Below are positions 6,122 to 13,706 of a DNA stretch of 13,959 bases, piece by piece. A program made the position numbers and the translations under genes. Numbering within the stretch: position 1 is the stretch's first letter; the number at the start of each line of letters is the position of its first letter. The DNA lies in NCBI GenBank assembly GCA_937863205.1, contig CALMGA010000236.1, positions 1-13,959 of the forward strand, read 5' to 3'. The DNA comes from an uncultured Beijerinckiaceae bacterium (GTDB lineage Bacteria > Pseudomonadota > Alphaproteobacteria > Rhizobiales > Beijerinckiaceae). The notes under the pieces were generated by a model that was not told the origin of the DNA, searched no databases, and saw only the letters and a program-made list of their open reading frames with translations.

Positions 6122-9100
6122 TCAGTACACGTACTTGAACCCGCCCTTGCCGCCGTAAAACTGAGCGACGCCGGAAAATTCCCCGTCGAAGGTGGCGAAC
6201 ACGCTCGTGTGGGCACCGATGGCCAGCTCCGCGCCGGCCTTGACCTGGGCGGAATTGTAGGACGGGCGGGCGCCGTCGACCAGGAACACCGCCTGGGGCA
6301 GGCCGGCCAGCGAGGCGAGCTGGGTGCGCTGCGGGGCGAACTCGTGGACGTAGGCGACCTGCAGCGTCGGTGTCAGCACGAGCCCGTTGCCCAGCGTCGT
6401 CGCGCGCTCGAAGCGGGCGCCCACGAAGCTCGGCACCGAGGCGCTGTCCTGCCCCGGCACGGTCAGGCCGAGCACGGTAGGACCGCCCCGGTTGAACTCG
6501 CTGAAGCCGCTTGAGCGCAGATCGGCGATCTCCAGGGCCACGAAGGGCGTGACCGCGCCGCCGAAGCCGGCGAAGCGGCGACCGCCTTCCACCCGAAGGC
6601 GGATTTCACGCGAGTTGAAGTTGCCGCTGTCCGTTTCCCCGACCGCACCGGCGCTGACGACGCGGGTGGAGCTGTTGGAAAAGAAGGAGCCGCTGAGCGA
6701 GGATGCGCCGTAGTAGCTGCCGAAGCTGGCGAGGCCGTAGCCGGCGACATGGCCGCCGTTCGTCGAGCCCGACGTCGCCAGGGAGGGGAGGTTGAAGTTG
6801 CCGGCGGTGCCGCCGGCTGCCACGCCGACGAGGGTGCCCGGCAGGAACTGGTAGTCGATGCCGGCCGAGCCGCCGACAACGGAGTTGTTTTCCGCGCCGA
6901 AACCGACACCGGCGTTGCCACCGATGTTCTCGACGCCACCGAAGCCGGTTGCCCAGACCCGGAAGCTGCGCGGCCGCTCGACCGGCGCCGGCTCGATCGC
7001 GCGCGCGGCCGGCAGGTCGGCAAGTTCGCGCACCGGCGCGAAACCCTGCGCCCGGGCGGCGAAGTCGTCGGTGAGGGTGATGGAGTTCACGTTGCCGGGA
7101 TTGGCGCCGAAGAAGGTCGTCTGGTCGAAGATCGACGAGGTGAACTCGGCCGACGAACGATGGGCGACGTTCTGCGCGGCGGTCAGGCCCGAGCCCGACA
7201 GGCTGGACAAGGCGGCGGTCCCCTGCGCCGCCTGCGCGGTGGTGAAGAATTCAAGGCCGGTGACGACGGCCGAGTTCGGGTTGACCGCCGCGCCCTGCGT
7301 GAGGGCGTTGGCGACGGCGAGCTGGTTGCGGGTCGTTGCCGCGACCCCGAAGTTCGGGGTGCCGAAGGACAGCAACACGTTGTTGGCACCGTAGGCGAGC
7401 GTCGGGGTGGCGAACAGCAGGTTGCTGGTCACGCCCGAGAAGGTGCCGGCGATGCCGCCGCCGGCCGCCAGGATCGCGTTGTTCTGCGACGTCACGAAGG
7501 TGCCCGACGTGGGTAGGGTGACGGTCACTGCCGCACCGCCGAGGCTCGCTTGGCCGCCGACGGTCAGGCTGGTCGTCTGGGTCGGGGAGGCGGAGATCGC
7601 GAAGGTCGCCGTCGGAGCGAAGGTGACCGCCCCGCCGACGACGAGCCGGGTGCCTGCGACGGCCGGCGTGCCCGCTTGCAGGGCCGCCTGCGCGCTCAAT
7701 GCGCCCGGCGCCAGCGTGGCGCCGCCGTTGACCGTCACGGTTCCCGCCACGATGCCTGAACCGCTCAGCGTGCCGGTCACCGTCGCGTTGTTGGTGATGA
7801 TGCCGTTGTCGTCGAGCACGCCGCCGGCGCCGACCGTCACGGGAACGGTGATGAAGTCGGTTGCGGTGGTCGAGAGCGTGCCGGTGATGTTGCTGAGGTA
7901 GCCGGCCGCCGCGGCGAGATCGATGCGGGTCCAGTAGCTCAGCGAAGTGCCGTAGAAGGCGGCGAGCGCGTTGGTTTCGGTATTGACGATGATCTGGTTG
8001 ATCGTCGACGTCGCCAGCGAGCCATCCAGGGCGACGCCGGGCACCAGCGTCCTGGCCGCCGCACTGTCGCCGCCGTACACCGGGGCGAGCAGGATGGAGG
8101 CGTCGGGACCGCCGGCCGGCGCCGCTTCGCGGGGCGCTTGCGCCAATGTCAACGTGGGCAGGCCGTAGGTCAGGTTCGCCGTAAAAGTCGCGGCATTGGC
8201 GGCGTTGACCACGTAGGGGTCGTTGGTGGTGTTGGCGGCGCTCGCGGCGCAGGCGGCGACGGTGGTGCCGCAGCCGGCGGCGACGGAGGCGGCCGTGAGG
8301 TAGGGCGTGATCTGCGCCGCTGCCGCGGTGAAGTTCGCGGGAAGGTTGACGGCGGTTCCCGTGGTGTTGGCGTTGTTGATGTAGAGCGGGTTGGTGAAGG
8401 CTTGCGCGAGATCGTACTGCGCCAGCGCGCGGGCGGCGATGAGGTCGAGCGGATAATGCACGCCGACCACGATGCGGCTGTTGGCGTAGGCCGAGCCGCG
8501 ATACAGCATGCTCTGGTATTCCTGCGGCACCAGCAGCGCGAGCAGGATCGAGTCGGTGTAGGCGTAGGTGGCGTGGCCGCTGGGAAAGGACGGATTGGTG
8601 GCGAGCCCGTTGAGCGCGGTGGGATCGAAGCTGTTGATCTGGGCCGCCACGACCTGGTCGGGTCGCGAGCTGCCGAAGACGTCCTGGTTGGGCTGCAGGT
8701 TGGTCACGCCGGCAGCGATGTCATAGACGCTGTTGGTCGTATTGGGCAGGCCATTGGCCGTTGGCAGCGTGAAGCCGGCCGGCGCGACGGCGGGATTGGT
8801 GGTGTTGGTTGTCACCCCGTTGACCGTGGTCGCAGTATTGTTGGCGCCGCCGTTCGCGAAATAGTTCTTCGCGACACCGAGGTTGACGCTGGTGAAATTG
8901 GTGTAGCCGTTGTTCAGGAAGGTCGCGACGGCGTTGAGCGGACCAGCGGTGGTGGTCGACTTGTTGACGCCGTTGGCGTAGGCGGCGCCGAGCACCACGC
9001 CCAGGCCACCGACGGCCTGCATGGGGATCACGGTGCTGCCGGCCGGCGCCGCCTGGGTCGGCAGCCCGCCGCCGAGGTTGGCGGCGACGCCGAAGGTGGC

Positions 9101-9427
9101 GTTGGCGGCGAAGCCCTGCGCCTGCGTGCGCAGCGTGGTGCCGTTGCCGCTGCCGAGCAGGTTCTCGTCGCTGATGCCGAGCGATTGCAGCGCGGGCGAA
9201 GCGCTGTTGTTGATCGAGATCGCCTGCGACAGGTTGGTGCTCAACGTCGTCTGACCCACGCTGGTCGCGTTGAGGTTGAGGTAGGGCGCCAGCAGGTTGA
9301 GCACGTTGGCGCTCGACGGAGAGATCGTGATCGGCGCGCCGGTGACGACCTGCGCTTGCGCGATGCCGGTGGTGCTCACGCTGGCCGCCAGCAGGGCGAT
9401 CGTCGAGACGGATGATTTGAGATGCAC
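6122..9427 (-). CDS. PAP2-type acid phosphatase fused to an autotransporter beta-barrel
   Basis: Start is GTG at 9427, with GGGAG eight bases upstream, because it opens a clear signal peptide (MHLKSSVSTIALLAASVS, cleavage after AQA near residue 25). The protein has 1101 residues. Residues about 30-400 are a PAP2 domain: SSRP with Arg255, PSGH at 282-285, and SRIVVGVHYPLD with Arg318, His324 and Asp328, the proposed nucleophile and acid groups. The first motif normally begins with Lys seven residues before the Arg; here it is Gln248. Residues about 530-580 (NNATVTGTLSGSGIVAG, GGATLAPG) are autotransporter-associated beta-strand repeats. Residues about 820-1101 form the beta-barrel, ending in FKYVY with the expected terminal aromatic residue. 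It should be carried to the outer membrane with the phosphatase outside. The substrate is unknown. The nearest upstream gene is 139 bases away on the same strand. Confidence 0.9.
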   Translation of the reverse strand: MHLKSSVSTIALLAASVSTTGIAQAQVVTGAPITISPSSANVLNLLAPYLNLNATSVGQTTLSTNLSQAISINNSASPALQSLGISDENLLGSGNGTTLRTQAQGFAANATFGVAANLGGGLPTQAAPAGSTVIPMQAVGGLGVVLGAAYANGVNKSTTTAGPLNAVATFLNNGYTNFTSVNLGVAKNYFANGGANNTATTVNGVTTNTTNPAVAPAGFTLPTANGLPNTTNSVYDIAAGVTNLQPNQDVFGSSRPDQVVAAQINSFDPTALNGLATNPSFPSGHATYAYTDSILLALLVPQEYQSMLYRGSAYANSRIVVGVHYPLDLIAARALAQYDLAQAFTNPLYINNANTTGTAVNLPANFTAAAAQITPYLTAASVAAGCGTTVAACAASAANTTNDPYVVNAANAATFTANLTYGLPTLTLAQAPREAAPAGGPDASILLAPVYGGDSAAARTLVPGVALDGSLATSTINQIIVNTETNALAAFYGTSLSYWTRIDLAAAAGYLSNITGTLSTTATDFITVPVTVGAGGVLDDNGIITNNATVTGTLSGSGIVAGTVTVNGGATLAPGALSAQAALQAGTPAVAGTRLVVGGAVTFAPTATFAISASPTQTTSLTVGGQASLGGAAVTVTLPTSGTFVTSQNNAILAAGGGIAGTFSGVTSNLLFATPTLAYGANNVLLSFGTPNFGVAATTRNQLAVANALTQGAAVNPNSAVVTGLEFFTTAQAAQGTAALSSLSGSGLTAAQNVAHRSSAEFTSSIFDQTTFFGANPGNVNSITLTDDFAARAQGFAPVRELADLPAARAIEPAPVERPRSFRVWATGFGGVENIGGNAGVGFGAENNSVVGGSAGIDYQFLPGTLVGVAAGGTAGNFNLPSLATSGSTNGGHVAGYGLASFGSYYGASSLSGSFFSNSSTRVVSAGAVGETDSGNFNSREIRLRVEGGRRFAGFGGAVTPFVALEIADLRSSGFSEFNRGGPTVLGLTVPGQDSASVPSFVGARFERATTLGNGLVLTPTLQVAYVHEFAPQRTQLASLAGLPQAVFLVDGARPSYNSAQVKAGAELAIGAHTSVFATFDGEFSGVAQFYGGKGGFKYVY

Positions 9428-9566
9428 CGGAACACTCCCTCGAATGGGAAGATCCGGTATCGGCGCTCGGTTTAACGAATGTGACGGGCGTTTGACGCTT
9501 GGCGTTTCGATGGCGATGTGTTTGCCGTGCAACACGGGCGCGACGGCCTGATCGAGGCAGCGCGAC

Positions 9567-10817
9567 CTATCTGGGCGTCGGGATCTTGTCGCGCTCGGCG
9601 ATCTCCCCCCGGATGCGCTCGGCATCGCGATCGGCGGCTGCCCGGATGCGCGCGAATTCAGCGCGATCATCGCTGGCCCGCTTGAGATCGGCCTCAGCCT
9701 TGGCGGCTGCCGTCTTCGCGTCCTCGGCCTCCGCCCGAGCACGTTCGAGCTGTGCTTTCAGCTTCGTCAGTTCGCGGGCGTTTTCCTCGGCCTTGGACGC
9801 CCCTTGCTCCTGCTGCAGCTTCTGCTGCTCCAAGCGCGCTTCGGCCTCCTGCGCTTGCCGCTTGGCTTCCGCTGTTTTCAGTCGCTCCCGCTCGACCGCC
9901 TCTTCCTTCTCGCGGGTCAACCGCGTTTCCCGTTCGAGCGCCTCCTGCCTGTCCCGCTCGCGCGACAGCCGCGCATCCCGTTCAGCCTTCTCCCGAGCGT
10001 CCGGCTCGCCACCGTCGGGCGAGACGTCGACCTGAAATTGAAAGGGCGAATGCCTGGAACTATACACGATCAGCCGATCTTCGCCTATGAAATCACCCTT
10101 CGCCCTGTAGAATATATCCGTTCGAACCAGTCCTCTTCCAGTACATTGGTCGCCGTTCAGGTGCCTGTACTCCACGTCGGTGAGACCGTGATCCGTCCGC
10201 AAGTCGACCCGAGTCGGCTCGCAGCCGCGAATGGAAAGCGCGAGCGTCCGAGCCGATCTGTTCACGTGGATCTTCGTGTTCAGTCGCCACTGGGGATTTC
10301 CGGGCCGGACCGTGAGGTTTCCGATGGCGACCAAACGTCCGCTGTCATAATAGCGGATGATATCGGACCCAACAAACCCACTCTCGCTCGTGTAAACGAA
10401 CTGCTTCACCGGATAGTCCGTCACCCCGCAGGCGATGCGCGACGAGACCTCGCCCCTGACGTATCCGTGTTCGGCATGGGCGGTGACGGTGTTGGCGAGC
10501 GAAGGATTCCTGCAGTTCCAGTAGGTGCGCTCGATCCAAGGCTGGTTGGTTGAAACCTCCGAGTTCTCAACGATGATGCTGTCGGGATTTCGCTGTTGCA
10601 CCCTGATGATCGAAAGGTGTTCCCGATCGGATCCGTCAACCCGGCGAGCGTCGAAGCGACTCCCATCGTCGGAGCGCGGAGGCAGAGGCTCAATCGCCCC
10701 GGCGATGGCGGCTGCGCGCGATCCGACCAGCCCCGCGGCCACGGGCGCAAGGTCGGAACCGTGCGCCGGACCCGCCAACGTCGCGAGCATCAAGCAAGCA
10801 GAACCTGAGAGCCGCAT
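9567..10817 (-). CDS. Exported protein with duplicated Cys modules and C-terminal coiled coil
   Basis: I know no name for this 416-residue protein. The ATG at 10817 is chosen because it begins a signal peptide (MRLSGSACLMLATLAGPAHG, cleavage near residue 20); ATGs ten codons earlier would spoil it. Two modules repeat: one has Cys102 and Cys130 followed by FVYTSESGFVGSDIIRYY (140-157), the other Cys199 and Cys225 followed by IFYRAKGDFIGEDRLIVY (235-252). The shared pattern Y-x5-(G/D)F-(V/I)-G-x-D resembles beta-sandwich modules of the bacterial Ig/cadherin-like kind, probably each with a disulfide. From about residue 273 to the end is an extremely charged Glu/Arg/Lys/Ala coiled coil, TolA-like in composition. 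It is likely periplasmic. It lies upstream of the autotransporter and divergent from the caspase-like gene. Confidence 0.85.
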   Translation of the reverse strand: MRLSGSACLMLATLAGPAHGSDLAPVAAGLVGSRAAAIAGAIEPLPPRSDDGSRFDARRVDGSDREHLSIIRVQQRNPDSIIVENSEVSTNQPWIERTYWNCRNPSLANTVTAHAEHGYVRGEVSSRIACGVTDYPVKQFVYTSESGFVGSDIIRYYDSGRLVAIGNLTVRPGNPQWRLNTKIHVNRSARTLALSIRGCEPTRVDLRTDHGLTDVEYRHLNGDQCTGRGLVRTDIFYRAKGDFIGEDRLIVYSSRHSPFQFQVDVSPDGGEPDAREKAERDARLSRERDRQEALERETRLTREKEEAVERERLKTAEAKRQAQEAEARLEQQKLQQEQGASKAEENARELTKLKAQLERARAEAEDAKTAAAKAEADLKRASDDRAEFARIRAAADRDAERIRGEIAERDKIPTPR

Positions 10818-10859
10818 CGGTGGAACCCTGCACTGACCCGTCATCAAGGTACGAGCACA

Positions 10860-11174
10860 TTATCTCTCCTCTTTGAGGCCAACAAGCGCCCGTGTCCGGG
10901 ATGGATGCGCAGGCATGCCGGGCGGAGACGCAGGTGCAGGCTGCTGCGCAGGAGCAGCCGGCGGTTCGGTGAACGTGCCGGCACGGGTGCCGGTAGACGG
11001 GTGCCGGTAGGAAGCGATACCCGAAGGTTTGCCGCCGCGCAGCACGGTGGGCGGCGGCTTCGATCCGCGCGACGACAATGGGACTCCAAAGCCTTGCTTT
11101 TGAGTGGGAACAATGAACGCGCCGTCTCTGCTTCTTTGGTCTAGATGGCACATCGCAAGATTGCATGTATCCAT
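10860..11174 (-). CDS. Possible small Pro/Ala-rich protein
   Basis: This 104-residue frame starts at ATG 11174 and stops at TAA (10862-10860), 42 bases before the coiled-coil gene on the same strand. Its second half reads TEPPAAPAQQPAPASPPGMP and is low in complexity; no family is recognised and there is no good ribosome site at the start. The stop codon is embedded in AGAGGAGAGATAATG, so a strong ribosome site and an ATG at 10860 overlap it, but that ATG opens a different frame from the next gene. A 14-bp tandem duplication within the frame is not a multiple of three and hints at a decayed gene. It may be non-coding. Confidence 0.25.
   Translation of the reverse strand: MDTCNLAMCHLDQRSRDGAFIVPTQKQGFGVPLSSRGSKPPPTVLRGGKPSGIASYRHPSTGTRAGTFTEPPAAPAQQPAPASPPGMPAHPSRTRALVGLKEER
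10983..11010. repeat. 14-bp perfect tandem duplication
   Basis: ACGGGTGCCGGTAG occurs twice head to tail (10983-10996 and 10997-11010), preceded by the related GTGCCGGC. A unit of 14 shifts the reading frame, so it looks like a recent slippage event in a region that is not under strong coding constraint. Confidence 0.7.
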
Positions 11175-11190
11175 CCGCTCGTTGAAGTGG

Positions 11191-11289
11191 GACTCAGGGC
11201 GATGCGAGACGTCGTTGCGGCTTCTTCGATGCTTGTCGACTTGGAAAGACCATCGGTTTCTGCCGCCTGTACGATCCCTGCCCTGAGTC
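11191..11289. repeat. 10-bp inverted repeat 79 bases apart, upstream of caspase-like gene
   Basis: GACTCAGGGC (11191-11200) is exactly complementary to GCCCTGAGTC (11280-11289). The 79 bases between contain no gene. The arms may be the ends of a small insertion, the stem of a structured leader or paired binding sites; target-site duplications were not evident. Confidence 0.4.
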
Positions 11290-11452
11290 TCGTGGCGAGT
11301 CGTCGCAAATAGTCGTCACCACGACCGCAATGCGAAACATCGTCACGATCCATATTCACCGAGCGCGCCAGCAAACCGATCGAACCATATCGAGCATACC
11401 GCTTCCTGCTGGAAGCTCGTCTTTGTTCAGGCTTTCTTCGTCGGGATCCATC

Positions 11453-13615
11453 ATGCGTCGCCTGCGATCCATTGTGCTGGCAGTCGCCGTGTTCACGGGC
11501 ATGGGCGAGCTGGCTGCGCAGACCGTTTCGGACGGCTCGGATCAGCCCGCGCGTGGAACCCCCGAAAAACGGATCGCCTTCGTTGTCGGCAACGGGAGCT
11601 ACGAGGCGGGCGCCTTGCCGACCGCCGCCAACGACGCGGGCCTGATCGCGCAAACGCTGCAGGCCGCAGGCTTCGACGTCATCGGCGCCCGCGACCTCGA
11701 TGCGGAAACGCTGCGGCAATCCTACGTGGATTTCCTGAAGCGGGTCGCGGACGCCGGCCCGGACTCGGCCGCCTTCGTTTACCTCGCGGGATATGGGCTG
11801 CAGTACGGCAACGAGAACTACTACGTTCCCATCGGCGCCAGCTTGTCACGCGAGACCGACATTCCCATCCAGGCGATCCGCCTGTCCGATTTCACCGGTC
11901 CTCTCACCTCCATGAAGTCGCACGCGCGCTTCCTGGTGTTCGATGCCGCCTATCAGTCTCCGTTTCACCTGGAGGGAGCAGCCGTCGGCGGCTTCGCCCT
12001 CGCCGATCCGCCGGCGGATTCGCTGCTCGCCTATAATGCGGCACCGGGCACGGTGGCGCCCGTCGGCACGGGTTCCTACGGCAGTTACGCTCAGTCGCTC
12101 GCAGCGCAACTTCGGGAAGGTGGTTCTTCGCCCGATGACATCTTCGAGCAGGTCCGTTTGCGCACCAGCGACGCGAGCAAGGGGGCGGAAACGCCATGGG
12201 CCGTGTCCAAGGTCGAGGCAAGCTTCCGCTTCTTCGAGCGCACCAGAGGGGCACCGGCGCCGGCCGTGGCGCCCGAGCAAAGGGCGGCCCTGACCACGCA
12301 GCCGATCGCAACGCTTCCCGTGCGAAAGGCGTACACGGCGGCTGTCGCCCGCGACACCGTGAAGTCCTACGCCGACTTCATCGCGGCCTACGGCGGCGAT
12401 CCCCTTGCCCGGCGGGCACGCGCGCTTCTAGCGGCGCGGCGCGAGGCCGTGACCTGGCACCGCACGACGGTTGTCGACACGGCTGCCGCCTACTGGTCCT
12501 ACCTGTCGCGATATCCGAAGGGGCCGCATGCCGGAGCGGCGCAGGCGCGTCTGGATCAGCTGTCGGCTCCGATCCGCCCGCCCGTCGAATACAGGGCCAT
12601 CGCGTACGATCTGCCGCCGCCGCCCGCGGAGGAGTTGCGCTACGTCGATGCACCGGTGCTGGCCCTGGGCGATCCCGGTTATGGCCTCCTGCCGCCGCCG
12701 CCCGACGAATGGCTTCCGCCGCTTCCCGTCGCTTTCCTCGATCTGCCGCCCCCGCCGCCGCCGCCGGGCCTCTTCCTGCTTCCCACGCCCGACTTCGTGG
12801 GCTTGCCGGCCTATATCGGTCCGCCGCCGTTCATCGCCTTCCCCCCGAACAACTACTTCTTCGGCGGTCTGGCGGGCGGCGGCGCTGTGTTCATCAGCAG
12901 CCTGTCGGTCGTCATCAACATCCACCAGTCGATCAAGGCTGGCCCTATCGGCCCCGTGCCGGGAGGCATCAAGCCCCTGGTGGCCTTGCCGGTGGCCGCC
13001 AAGGTCCGCACGACCGCCCTGCAGCAGCGGGGAGTCACGACGCCCGCGCAGCTCCGGGCCGCTCGTTTGCAACCCGGAGGGCTGGCGGGTGCGGGTTCGC
13101 CGGGAAAGGCCCTGCCGATCGCTCAGCAGCTTCCGCGCACCGATCCGTCCGCCGCTCCACCGGGTCGAGGCGCGGGCGGGCAGGGAAGCGTTGCGCCAAG
13201 CGGTGTGAAGCGCCCCGTCGTTCCAGCCCAAACGCGGGTCGTACCGACGTTCAACCCGACGCCCACCGGGTCCACGGGCGCCGGCCGGCCAACGAGCAAT
13301 CCTCGGGTGGCATCGCGTGGGCGAGGCTTCGAGCCGCCGCCCAAGGTGTCGAGTCCCACGTTCGCGTCGAAACGACAGCCCCTTCAGCCGCTCTTGCGCG
13401 GCGCAGGACGCGTCAATCCTCGTCCCGCCAAGTTCACCGGGGCGCGGATCGGGGGTGGCGGGCGCGTCGCATCGCCGGCTTTTTCGAGAGGGGGTGGCGG
13501 CCCGCGCGTGGCTAGGGTCATCGCGCCGACGCGTGTGTCCCAGCCCCGCGTCTCCACGCCCCGTATTTCGACGCCCCGCGTTTCCGCGCCCCGCCCCGGT
13601 AATCTTCGGCGCTGA
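11453..13615 (+). CDS. Exported caspase-fold protein lacking both catalytic residues
   Basis: The ATG at 11453 is used because it begins a signal peptide (MRRLRSIVLAVAVFTGMGEL, cleavage after AA near residue 22); the frame is open further upstream without such a feature. The protein has 720 residues. Residues about 40-265 match the caspase p20 (peptidase C14) fold: RIAFVVGNGSYE, LPTAANDAGLIAQTL, VYLAGYGLQYGNENYYVP, FLVFDAAYQSPF and TPWAVSKVEASFRFF. The catalytic His of the usual SGHG is Tyr114 (AGYG) and the catalytic Cys of DAC is Ala166 (DAA), so it should not cleave peptides. Next come two helical repeats (SYADFIAAYGGDP; AAYWSYLSRYPKGPH), a Pro-rich region with PPPPPPP, a Gly-rich hydrophobic stretch, and a basic Arg/Pro tail. 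It probably acts as a periplasmic binding or scaffold protein. It is divergent from the coiled-coil gene. Confidence 0.88.
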   Translation: MRRLRSIVLAVAVFTGMGELAAQTVSDGSDQPARGTPEKRIAFVVGNGSYEAGALPTAANDAGLIAQTLQAAGFDVIGARDLDAETLRQSYVDFLKRVADAGPDSAAFVYLAGYGLQYGNENYYVPIGASLSRETDIPIQAIRLSDFTGPLTSMKSHARFLVFDAAYQSPFHLEGAAVGGFALADPPADSLLAYNAAPGTVAPVGTGSYGSYAQSLAAQLREGGSSPDDIFEQVRLRTSDASKGAETPWAVSKVEASFRFFERTRGAPAPAVAPEQRAALTTQPIATLPVRKAYTAAVARDTVKSYADFIAAYGGDPLARRARALLAARREAVTWHRTTVVDTAAAYWSYLSRYPKGPHAGAAQARLDQLSAPIRPPVEYRAIAYDLPPPPAEELRYVDAPVLALGDPGYGLLPPPPDEWLPPLPVAFLDLPPPPPPPGLFLLPTPDFVGLPAYIGPPPFIAFPPNNYFFGGLAGGGAVFISSLSVVINIHQSIKAGPIGPVPGGIKPLVALPVAAKVRTTALQQRGVTTPAQLRAARLQPGGLAGAGSPGKALPIAQQLPRTDPSAAPPGRGAGGQGSVAPSGVKRPVVPAQTRVVPTFNPTPTGSTGAGRPTSNPRVASRGRGFEPPPKVSSPTFASKRQPLQPLLRGAGRVNPRPAKFTGARIGGGGRVASPAFSRGGGGPRVARVIAPTRVSQPRVSTPRISTPRVSAPRPGNLRR
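13532..13591 (+). repeat. 15-bp tandem repeat encoding RV/ISxP units
   Basis: Four consecutive 15-base units encode RVSQP, RVSTP, RISTP and RVSAP, residues 694-713 of the caspase-like protein. Third codon positions differ between units (for example cgt/cgc, tcc/tcg), so the repeat is old or kept at the protein level. Confidence 0.8.
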
Positions 13616-13706
13616 CCGCGTGGCCGACGAGATCCCTCCGCAGTAGCACTACAGTCGCATTCCTGCTGGCGTTCCGGCTTGCTGCGCGGCGATGATCGGG
13701 TGATCA

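Larger units (their letters stand above)
10818..11452. other. 635-base divergent gap, with one doubtful small ORF
   Basis: This gap separates the divergent exported coiled-coil gene and caspase-like gene. It holds a Pro/Ala-rich open frame (10860-11174, minus), a 14-bp tandem duplication and a 10-bp inverted repeat, each listed separately. I could not pick a convincing -35/-10 pair for either flanking gene. No RNA gene was recognised. Confidence 0.5.

Noticed and set aside
6749..7516. 255-codon plus-strand open frame inside the autotransporter region
   Set aside because: It is antisense to coding sequence, rich in Arg/Gly/Glu, and has no motif; a typical product of high GC.
8138..9415. 425-codon plus-strand open frame opposite the autotransporter gene
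   Set aside because: It mirrors the minus-strand gene, is built of Gly/Arg/Val/Asp shadow composition, and has no recognisable domain; the minus-strand protein has a signal peptide, PAP2 motifs and a barrel.
11330..11452. Longer N-terminus for the caspase-like protein (start at 11330)
   Set aside because: The added 41 residues look non-coding and would bury the signal peptide that starts at 11453.
12196..13515. 439-codon frame overlapping the caspase-like gene on the same strand
   Set aside because: It has Gly/Arg/Ala composition without motifs, while the other frame carries the caspase fold and its tail repeats.
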